Source: Spirochaetota bacterium (GTDB taxonomy: Bacteria; Spirochaetota; Spirochaetia; Treponematales; UBA12059). From it: a stretch of 6,703 nt of DNA. Both the position numbers and the translations under genes were made by a program. The DNA is taken from positions 1 through 6,703 of the forward strand of contig JAKQNL010000271.1 in the NCBI GenBank assembly GCA_029565815.1, read 5' to 3'. Below, piece after piece: positions 1 through 5,506 of the stretch. The notes beneath the pieces were generated by a model, which saw only the letters and a program-made list of their open reading frames with translations, ran no database searches and was not told where the DNA came from. Each line of letters starts with the position of its first letter. The first letter of the stretch is position 1.

Positions 1-1
1 C

Positions 2-232
2 CTTTTGGAAGAAGCCCTGCCCGGGGACGTAGCCCTTATCAAGGCCAAGAAGGCGGATAAGGCCGGCAACCTGGTATTCTCCAAGACAGCCAGAAACTTC
101 AATCCGCTCATGGCTACTGCCTGTAAGCTCGTGATAGCAGAGGTGGAAGAGCTCGTGGAGGTCGGCCAGATCGACCCGGACCACGTGCACACGCCAAGTA
201 TATTCGTCGACTATATCGTGATGGGCAGGTGA
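2..232 (+). CDS. atoD: CoA-transferase subunit A (alpha), C-terminal fragment; 5' end outside the window
   Basis: This is the last 76 codons of the alpha subunit of a two-subunit family I CoA-transferase (AtoD/ScoA/CtfA type). The enzyme moves CoA between an acyl-CoA and a free acid, for example acetoacetyl-CoA and acetate or butyrate, in the cytosol. The fragment carries the typical alpha-subunit end: a NPLMA segment, then an [16 protein letters not shown] stretch, then HTPSIFVD near the C terminus. In most relatives the last motif reads HTPG; here the glycine is serine. The frame is open to the left edge, so the TTG at position 5 is not a real start. The stop (230-232) lies inside an AGGTGA sequence (227-232) that serves as ribosome binding site of the next gene, whose ATG is only 3 bases away, so the two subunits are probably translationally coupled. 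The family call is secure; the exact acid substrate is not. Confidence 0.9.
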   Translation, partial: LLEEALPGDVALIKAKKADKAGNLVFSKTARNFNPLMATACKLVIAEVEELVEVGQIDPDHVHTPSIFVDYIVMGR

Positions 233-235
233 GCC

Positions 236-901
236 ATGATAGAATACGTAGAAAACAAAGAGGTTATAGCACGCAGGATTGCACGGTTTTTTGCCACAGG
301 CGATGTGGTAAACCTCGGGATTGGTTTGCCCACGCTGGTTGCTAATTTTGTATCACCCGAGGTTACCGTTATCCTTCAGTCGGAGAATGGCATGTTGGGC
401 TTAGGTCCAGCGCCAGAGGCCGGCAAGGCGGACAAAGACCTGACCAACGCAGGCGCCATGCCGGTAAGCATACTGCCAGGCGGCGTGTTCTTCGACTCGG
501 CCACCAGCTTTGGCATCATACGGGGCGGCCATGTGGACTACACGGTGCTTGGCGTGCTGGAAGTAGACCAGGACGGTAACCTGGCCAACTACAAGATACC
601 GGGCAAAATGGTTCCGGGCATGGGCGGAGCGATGGATCTTACCACCGGTTCGCGTGTGGTTATAGCCGCCACCACCCACCTGGAAAAAAGCGGCGCATCC
701 AAGTTGAAGCGCCGTTGCGCCCTTCCGCTTACCGCGGCTCGTGAGGTGAACATTGTGGTTACCGACGTGGGTTTCTTCGAGGTGATGGGTGGCAAGTTTC
801 ACCTGATGGAGTATTTCCCTCCTTACACGCCTGAATGGATTATCGCCCATACCGACGCGGATGTGGTAGTGCGCGAGGGCTGTTCGGCCTGCCAGTGCTA
901 A
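236..901 (+). CDS. atoA: CoA-transferase subunit B (beta), catalytic
   Basis: This is the complete 221-residue beta subunit of a family I CoA-transferase (AtoA/ScoB/CtfB type), a usual length for the family. It carries the catalytic glutamate that forms the enzyme-CoA thioester: the SENG motif is at residues 49-52, so E50 is the likely nucleophile, followed by a GLGPAP stretch. An early NLGIGLPT motif (26-33) and a GGVFF...SFGIIRGGHVD stretch (about 85-103) are also typical. The start is set by AGGTGA at 227-232, which overlaps the stop of the alpha subunit. The neighbouring thiolase suggests acetoacetyl-CoA as one substrate, so acetate or butyrate:acetoacetate CoA-transferase is the best reading; a 3-oxoacid CoA-transferase cannot be excluded. 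Oddity: the protein ends in a cysteine cluster, C216-x-x-C219-x-C221, where I would expect a plain hydrophobic or charged tail. Confidence 0.93.
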   Translation: MIEYVENKEVIARRIARFFATGDVVNLGIGLPTLVANFVSPEVTVILQSENGMLGLGPAPEAGKADKDLTNAGAMPVSILPGGVFFDSATSFGIIRGGHVDYTVLGVLEVDQDGNLANYKIPGKMVPGMGGAMDLTTGSRVVIAATTHLEKSGASKLKRRCALPLTAAREVNIVVTDVGFFEVMGGKFHLMEYFPPYTPEWIIAHTDADVVVREGCSACQC

Positions 902-917
902 TGTTTCGTTATAAAAA

Positions 918-941
918 CTTTATTTTAGTTTGCCAATAAAG
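918..941 (+). promoter_or_regulatory. AT-rich inverted repeat touching the thiolase ribosome binding site
   Basis: In the 50-base gap between the CoA-transferase and thiolase genes, CTTTATT (918-924) and AATAAAG (935-941) form a perfect 7-bp inverted repeat with a 10-base loop. The right arm includes the first bases of the AAAGGAG Shine-Dalgarno sequence (938-944), which sits 7 bases before the thiolase ATG. The stem is nearly all A-T and so weak. It might modestly tune thiolase translation or be chance in an AT-rich spacer. I see no convincing promoter here, so the thiolase is probably cotranscribed with the two upstream genes. Confidence 0.25.
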
Positions 942-951
942 GAGTAGAACT

Positions 952-2127
952 ATGAACGACGTATACATCATGAGCGCGGCCCGGACCGCGATAGGCAGTT
1001 TTGGCGGCGGATTGTCCACAGTCCCCGCTGTGGATCTTGGCGTAGTGGCTGTGAAAGCTGCCATCGAGCGTGCAGGCCTTAAGCCTGCCGATGTGGACGA
1101 GGTTCTGCTTGGTTGCGTGCTCCAGGCAGGGCTTGGGCAGAACGTAGCCAGGCAGGTACTCATTAAGGCAGGTGTGCCCAAAGAACGCACCGCCCTCACC
1201 ATGAATATGGTTTGCGGCTCGGGCCTCCGCGCCGTAGCTGCTGCCGCCCAGGCTATCAAAGCCGGGGACGCTGGCACCATCGTCGCGGGCGGCACCGAAA
1301 ACATGAGCCTGGCTCCATACCTCCTTAAGCAGGCCCGCACTGGTTATCGAATGGGCAACGGCGAACTGGTCGACTCCATGATATACGAAGGCCTGACGGA
1401 TATCTTTAACGGCTACCACATGGGCATAACGGCGGAAAACCTTGCGGCCCAGTACGGGTTAAGCAGGCAGGACCAGGATGCCCTTGCGGCATCAAGCCAG
1501 AACAAGGCAGAGAAGGCCATGGCCGACGGCCGCTTCAAAGACGAGATAGCGCCTGTGGTGCTGCCTCAGAAAAAGGGCGATCCCATTATCTTTGATCGCG
1601 ACGAGTTCCCGCGTGCCGGCGTGACGGCCGAGGCTCTGGGTAAACTTCGACCTGCGTTCAAGCCGGACGGCACCGTTACCGCGGGCAACGCAAGCGGCAT
1701 TAACGACGGTGCGGCGGCCCTCGTGATTGCAGGCGAGCAGGCGGCAAAAGCGGGTAAGCCCCTTGCACGCATCGTGTCCTACGGCTGGCATGGCTGTGAC
1801 CCGGCCATCATGGGCATAGGCCCGGTGGAAGCCGTCCGCCTAGCGCTTAAAAAGGCAGGCTGGAAGATAGGCGATCTGGACCTTATTGAAGCAAACGAAG
1901 CATTCGCATCCCAAGCTCTGGCTGTTTCAAAAGAGCTGGCTTTCGACATGGCCAGGGTGAACGTGAACGGCGGCGCCATAGCTTTAGGCCACCCCATTGG
2001 CGCGTCCGGTGCCAGAATCCTTGTTAGCCTTATCCACGAGATGCGCAAGCGGAATGCAAAAAAAGGCTTGGCAACGTTATGCATAGGCGGCGGCATGGGT
2101 ATAGCCATGTGCGTCGAATCGCTGTAA
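952..2127 (+). CDS. atoB: Acetyl-CoA acetyltransferase (thiolase)
   Basis: This 391-residue cytosolic thiolase condenses two acetyl-CoA to acetoacetyl-CoA and CoA, or runs the reverse thiolysis. The length matches the biosynthetic/degradative acetyl-CoA acetyltransferases (AtoB, ThlA, PhaA). All catalytic parts are visible: acyl-accepting cysteine C88 in [11 protein letters not shown]315 in the NEAFA motif, H347 in [16 protein letters not shown], and C377 in the CIGGGMG loop. The start has a strong AAAGGAG (938-944) 7 bases upstream. It follows the CoA-transferase beta gene by 50 bases on the same strand and ends 25 bases before a strong terminator, so it is the last gene of the operon. The pairing suggests acetoacetyl-CoA made here is exchanged with a free acid by the transferase, or that acetoacetate is activated and cleaved to acetyl-CoA. 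Substrate chain length cannot be fixed from sequence, but the family position and partners favour C4. Confidence 0.96.
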   Translation: MNDVYIMSAARTAIGSFGGGLSTVPAVDLGVVAVKAAIERAGLKPADVDEVLLGCVLQAGLGQNVARQVLIKAGVPKERTALTMNMVCGSGLRAVAAAAQAIKAGDAGTIVAGGTENMSLAPYLLKQARTGYRMGNGELVDSMIYEGLTDIFNGYHMGITAENLAAQYGLSRQDQDALAASSQNKAEKAMADGRFKDEIAPVVLPQKKGDPIIFDRDEFPRAGVTAEALGKLRPAFKPDGTVTAGNASGINDGAAALVIAGEQAAKAGKPLARIVSYGWHGCDPAIMGIGPVEAVRLALKKAGWKIGDLDLIEANEAFASQALAVSKELAFDMARVNVNGGAIALGHPIGASGARILVSLIHEMRKRNAKKGLATLCIGGGMGIAMCVESL

Positions 2128-2152
2128 TAAAACTATTTCGCATGCTTTATCG

Positions 2153-2183
2153 GCCGCGCTCCGTTAGGGGCGCGGCTTTTTTT
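2153..2183 (+). terminator. Intrinsic terminator of the CoA-transferase/thiolase operon
   Basis: A 10-bp GC-rich stem (2153-2162 with 2167-2176, one T-G wobble pair) closes a GTTA tetraloop and is followed at once by seven T residues (2177-2183). This is a textbook Rho-independent terminator for the + strand operon. It lies in the 66-base gap between convergent genes. Read from the - strand, the wobble becomes an A-C mismatch and no T-run follows directly, so it is a poor terminator for the chemoreceptor gene on the other side. Confidence 0.93.
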
Positions 2184-2193
2184 GCCCAAGGTT

Positions 2194-4089
2194 CTAGGTG
2201 CGGAAGCGACCAACCTGACTGGTAACGCGGCCGATGGCCGAGCTGTTCAGTTCTATCATGCTCACAACGTCGTTAAACGCTTTGCTTATCTGCTCCACGT
2301 CCGAGCTAATGCGGCCCATTTCGGAACGCATGGAAGCGGACAGCTCGTTGAGTTTTTTCATGCCGGAAACCAGTTCAGCTACGCTACTGGTCATTTCGCC
2401 GGCTCCGGTTTTAACCGTTTGCGTAACGCCGTTCATCGCGCTTATGCCTTCCAGCACCTGTTTGGAGCCGTCTGCCTGCTCCCGCATAGCATTGCGAATC
2501 TCGTCCTCGTAGCGGTTAACCGTGTCGATGAGGGTTGCCACGTCGTCAAAGCCCTTGGCTGCGCCGGCAGAAGCTGCTACCGCTTGGTCGATGGAATCCT
2601 TGACTTCCTTAAGCTGTACCGCCACCTCTTTGGACTGCTTGCCAGATTTTTCTGCAAGCTTTCGTATTTCGCCTGCAACGACGGAAAAGCCCGAGCCTGC
2701 ATCTCCTGCGTGCGCGGCTTCTATGGCAGCGTTCATTGCCAACAGGTTTGTTTGGGCTGCGATGGCGGCTATGAGTTTGTTTGCGTCCAGGAGCATGGTG
2801 GACATGGTTGCCGCTTTTGCGATAAGCGTATTGGTCTCGCTGATGCGCGCCTTGCCGGAGTCGGCGGCCGCAAGGAGTTTGTCGTAGTATGTGTCCACCT
2901 GCTCCACGTTCTGAGTGACGGAGCGGATATTGCTGATGGTTTGTTCTATGCCAGCGCTGGATTCCGCTACAATGGCTGCTTGCTCTTCTATGGCCGTATG
3001 CAGGGCCTGGATATTTTTTCCTAACGAATCGATGGACTGGCTTGAGCTTTGTACCGATTGCGCTTCTTCTTGTACCGTGCTGCCTATTTCGCTCACGGCA
3101 AGCACAATGCCTTCCAGAGCGCTTCGCATGCCGTCGGCGCCGCCGGATAGGGTCTGGCATGAGCCGCCCAGTGTGGTCATGGTTTGGCTGATGTCGGAAA
3201 CCATCGCGCGTAGGCTTTCCGTGTATCCGTTGAACGCGTTGGCAAGATTTCCTATCGCGTCAAAATTGAGTATGGTCGCCCGGGCGGTAAGATCCGCGTT
3301 TTTGCTGGATGTCAGGCTTTCGATGCGATCTTTGAGAAGCTCTGACTGAATTATATCTTCTCGTTTTGACAGCCACATCATGAGTAGAGCTATGGCTGCG
3401 AGAATGCTTCCTACTAACAGAAGAGAGGCGACGGAATTGTTCGGGCCTTGTGCCGCTGGATTGCGCATGACGTAGTAGCGAGCGATATATGCAAGGTGCG
3501 TTATGGCTGTGAACATGGCTGCGAACACGGTGATCATGTCGCGCGAAATGCTGAACCGGTCCCGTTCGCCTGCCCGCATCGTTTCCATTCTAAGGGCTTT
3601 TTTTGGTTCCAACAGTATCAGGTTGATGATGAGCGCGTTGAGCGTCGCCGACATGATGCCTTCGGAAATCTTGAAGGACAGCACCCATCCCAGCGGAGTG
3701 CCGCCTGGGCTCTTCCAGTCGTTCATTGCAAAGAAAACCAAGGTGCCGGCTGTCCAGAACAATACCGTTACGACTATGATGGCCCAGGGCACCCCGAGCG
3801 CGGAACGGCGGGCGGCAGTGTACAGCTTTTCGTCGCCTTCGTGCGTGCCGTCCAGGTAGCGTATCATCGGCCTTAGTATTGAAAGAATGACGCCTATCAA
3901 GATGAGCAGCATGATGCCGACAAGGGCGAATACGAGCGGCTTTTGGAAGGTGAACAGCATGCGTTCGCCAACCGGAGCATCCAGGAGAATGTTGTACAAA
4001 TGGGTAAAGGCTTCGCCAAGCACAACGGTGGAAACCGGAACCGCGCTTATTGATGCTATAATGGGAAGCAGGAAGGAATTTTTCTTCAT
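2194..4089 (-). CDS. Methyl-accepting chemotaxis protein with six membrane segments
   Basis: This 631-residue inner-membrane chemoreceptor signals to CheA/CheW. Six hydrophobic segments lie at about residues 6-27, 50-73, 99-121, 132-160, 185-208 and 218-240. The basic loops (74-98 and 161-184) fall on the cytoplasmic side and no loop is long enough for a periplasmic ligand-binding domain. A HAMP-like unit (about 241-296, with a DLTAR...[12 protein letters not shown] stretch) leads into a long coiled coil. The signalling hairpin at about 440-480 is canonical ([20 protein letters not shown], then [14 protein letters not shown]). The protein ends GRFRT, with no CheR-docking pentapeptide. An in-frame ATG at 4116 would add nine residues, but it lies within a strong hairpin and lacks a ribosome site. 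The ATG at 4089 has a GGGGG run (4098-4102) 8 bases upstream, so I chose it. A GTG one codon earlier is possible. The stimulus is unknown. Confidence 0.94.
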   Translation of the reverse strand: MKKNSFLLPIIASISAVPVSTVVLGEAFTHLYNILLDAPVGERMLFTFQKPLVFALVGIMLLILIGVILSILRPMIRYLDGTHEGDEKLYTAARRSALGVPWAIIVVTVLFWTAGTLVFFAMNDWKSPGGTPLGWVLSFKISEGIMSATLNALIINLILLEPKKALRMETMRAGERDRFSISRDMITVFAAMFTAITHLAYIARYYVMRNPAAQGPNNSVASLLLVGSILAAIALLMMWLSKREDIIQSELLKDRIESLTSSKNADLTARATILNFDAIGNLANAFNGYTESLRAMVSDISQTMTTLGGSCQTLSGGADGMRSALEGIVLAVSEIGSTVQEEAQSVQSSSQSIDSLGKNIQALHTAIEEQAAIVAESSAGIEQTISNIRSVTQNVEQVDTYYDKLLAAADSGKARISETNTLIAKAATMSTMLLDANKLIAAIAAQTNLLAMNAAIEAAHAGDAGSGFSVVAGEIRKLAEKSGKQSKEVAVQLKEVKDSIDQAVAASAGAAKGFDDVATLIDTVNRYEDEIRNAMREQADGSKQVLEGISAMNGVTQTVKTGAGEMTSSVAELVSGMKKLNELSASMRSEMGRISSDVEQISKAFNDVVSMIELNSSAIGRVTSQVGRFRT

Positions 4090-4100
4090 CACGAAGACCC

Positions 4101-4132
4101 CCATGCATCCCGGCATGCGCCAGGATGCATGG
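4101..4132 (-). promoter_or_regulatory. Strong hairpin / dyad at the predicted 5' end of the chemoreceptor mRNA
   Basis: CCATGCATCC (4101-4110) and GGATGCATGG (4123-4132) are perfect 10-bp inverted repeats. The 12-base spacer itself pairs GGC with GCC (4112-4114 with 4119-4121) around an ATGC loop, leaving one C-A mismatch between the two stems. There is no T-run on either side, so it is not an intrinsic terminator. In the - strand transcript the second arm runs directly into the GGGGG that serves as Shine-Dalgarno site (4098-4102); two of the five Gs are inside the stem. The predicted transcription start falls at the outer edge of the first arm. It could be an RNA stem-loop that limits translation or protects the 5' end, or a DNA operator overlapping +1. 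The structure is directly seen; its role is inferred. Confidence 0.6.
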
Positions 4133-4135
4133 CTA

Positions 4136-4164
4136 AGTATAGAAGCCCGCTCAGGCTTTGTCCA
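4136..4164 (-). promoter_or_regulatory. Sigma70-type promoter for the chemoreceptor gene
   Basis: On the - strand, TGGACA (4164-4159, five of six matches to the -35 consensus) and TATACT (4141-4136, five of six to the -10 consensus) are separated by exactly 17 bases. The predicted start is near A4130. This places a promoter in the 93-base gap after pepT, so the receptor can be transcribed separately. The spacer contains a small dyad, AAGCC/GGCTT (4158-4154 and 4147-4143), centred between the two boxes. Confidence 0.6.
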
Positions 4165-4182
4165 ACGCAGACTTGTTGTCGC

Positions 4183-5442
4183 TTACTGTTTAGCCCACAG
4201 TTTTACAAGTTCTATGACCGTGTCGGTTGCAAGCACCATTTCCGCAGCGCTTGCCCACTCGTGGCGGCCGTGGAAGTTGTGCATGCCGGCGAAGAAGTTA
4301 GGCGTGGGTATGCCCATTTCGGTTAGGCGTGCGCCGTCGGTGCCGCCGCGGATGGGCTTGGAATATGGCTGTGCGCCGGATAGTGTCGCCGCTTCCCACA
4401 AAAGTTCCAGGACCTTCGGCTGCTGATCCAGCTTTTTGCGCATGTTCAGGTACTGCTTTTTTATTTCCAGTTCCACCTTGCCGCCGGGGAACTGGGCTTC
4501 CGTCGCTTTTGCAAAATCTTTAACGGCTTGGATGCGGCGCTCCATGCCATCGTCCCTGAAATCCCGCAGTATGAGCTCCAATATAGCCGTCTCGAGGCCG
4601 CCGTGTATTTCCGTTATATGGTAGTAACCGAACCAGCCATCGGTGGCTTCGGGACTTTCCGTGCGGGGAAGCATGGCGGCCATGTGGGCTGCCATGGAAG
4701 CGGCGTTTGCCATGACACCGCGTGCGTAACCGGGGTGGCTCGATTTGCCGGTGAACGTAGCCTTAACCCCGTATGCGTTAAAGCATTCAGCCTCTATCTC
4801 GCCGCGCCTGCCGCCGTCCAGCGTGTAGCATGCAACTGCATTGATGGATTTTAGCGGAACCAGATCCATACCCCTGCCTATCTCCTCGTCGGGGCTGAAG
4901 ATTGCGTACAGCGGGCCGTGCTTGATGGACGGATTTTTGAGGATATGGGCGTACGCGGTCATGACAATGGCAATGCCCGCCTTGTCGTCGGCGCCAAGCA
5001 GGGTGGTCCCATCGGATGTTATGATAGTATCGCCTACGTACGACGACAGTTCCTCGAATTCGGCCGGGTCTAGGGTCCAGCCTTCGGACAGACGAATGGC
5101 TTTTCCATCGTAGTTCTTGTGAACCTGGGGCTGTACGTTTTTCCCGGGCGCGTCGGATGCCGTGTCCACGTGGGCCATGAAACCGATAGCTGGTTTGTTT
5201 TCCAAACCCGGGCTGGCTGGAATCTTAGCGATGACGTAGCAGTGCTCGTCGATGCTTACGTCCTGTATGCCCAGGTCTTTGAGCTCCTGGACCAAAAGGC
5301 GGCCTACGTCCCATTGGCTGGGCGTGGACGGGGTGGATTCGCTGTGGCGGTCGCTGGTGGATTCTATAGCTGCGTAGCGAACCAGGCGATCAATGACTTC
5401 GGCCGTATGGGGCCGGGACAGTATGGCTGGAATGTCTTTCAT
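4183..5442 (-). CDS. pepT: Peptidase T (tripeptide aminopeptidase, M20B family)
   Basis: This 419-residue cytosolic metallopeptidase removes the N-terminal residue from tripeptides, a late step in peptide use. The di-zinc site of the M20 family is fully visible: H91 and D93 in GFMAHVDTASDAPG, bridging D152 in LLGADDKAGIA, the catalytic base and ligand pair E186-E187 in FSPDEEIGRG, D209 in YTLDGG, and the final histidine in the C-terminal HGRHEW motif (391-396). The TGKSSHPGYARG stretch at about 231-242 belongs to the dimerisation (lid) domain. E. coli PepT is about 408 residues; the few extra here are mostly a short N-terminal lead-in. The ATG at 5442 is the only plausible start before residue 89, yet it lacks a clear Shine-Dalgarno sequence. 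A promoter-like element close upstream suggests a leaderless or very short-leader mRNA. It lies 64 bases after the antiporter gene on the same strand, so readthrough from it is also possible. Confidence 0.95.
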   Translation of the reverse strand: MKDIPAILSRPHTAEVIDRLVRYAAIESTSDRHSESTPSTPSQWDVGRLLVQELKDLGIQDVSIDEHCYVIAKIPASPGLENKPAIGFMAHVDTASDAPGKNVQPQVHKNYDGKAIRLSEGWTLDPAEFEELSSYVGDTIITSDGTTLLGADDKAGIAIVMTAYAHILKNPSIKHGPLYAIFSPDEEIGRGMDLVPLKSINAVACYTLDGGRRGEIEAECFNAYGVKATFTGKSSHPGYARGVMANAASMAAHMAAMLPRTESPEATDGWFGYYHITEIHGGLETAILELILRDFRDDGMERRIQAVKDFAKATEAQFPGGKVELEIKKQYLNMRKKLDQQPKVLELLWEAATLSGAQPYSKPIRGGTDGARLTEMGIPTPNFFAGMHNFHGRHEWASAAEMVLATDTVIELVKLWAKQ

Positions 5443-5450
5443 AGTGCTGT

Positions 5451-5479
5451 ATTATCACCCCAAACTGAGGTTTTCGCAA
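5451..5479 (-). promoter_or_regulatory. Sigma70-type promoter candidate just upstream of pepT
   Basis: On the - strand, TTGCGA (5479-5474, four of six to the -35 consensus) and GATAAT (5456-5451, five of six to the -10 consensus) are 17 bases apart. Only eight bases separate the -10 box from the pepT ATG, so transcription would begin at about A5445 to A5442, giving a leader of 0 to 3 bases. This agrees with the missing Shine-Dalgarno sequence. Confidence 0.5.
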
Positions 5480-5506
5480 GCTCGGCCTGGCGCGCTGCAC
5501 GCGTTG

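Noticed and set aside
5..7. TTG as start of the first gene
   Set aside because: The frame is open to the left edge and the visible part is only the end of a CoA-transferase alpha subunit, so the start lies outside the window.
401..850. 149-codon ORF on the - strand inside the CoA-transferase beta gene
   Set aside because: It is antisense to a well-supported gene and its translation has no recognisable family pattern; long antisense ORFs are common in GC-rich DNA.
902..951. Promoter for the thiolase in the AT-rich gap
   Set aside because: TATAAA and TATTTT could pass as -10 boxes, but no reasonable -35 box lies 16-18 bases upstream of either.
925..1419. 164-codon ORF on the - strand over the start of the thiolase
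   Set aside because: It is antisense to a gene with all catalytic motifs, shows no family pattern, and overlaps another spurious - strand frame.
2182..3024. 280-codon ORF on the + strand opposite the chemoreceptor
   Set aside because: It is long, but its sequence is the complement of the repetitive coiled-coil codons of the receptor. It begins just after the terminator's T-run, with no ribosome site seen, and has no recognisable domain.
4090..4116. Upstream ATG (4116) for the chemoreceptor, adding nine residues
   Set aside because: It lies within the hairpin, has no ribosome site, and would put the structured leader inside coding sequence; the ATG at 4089 follows a G-run and begins MKK before the first membrane segment.
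4143..4158. AAGCC/GGCTT stem as terminator of pepT
   Set aside because: The stem is only five base pairs, no T-run follows, and it lies between the -35 and -10 boxes of the chemoreceptor promoter candidate.
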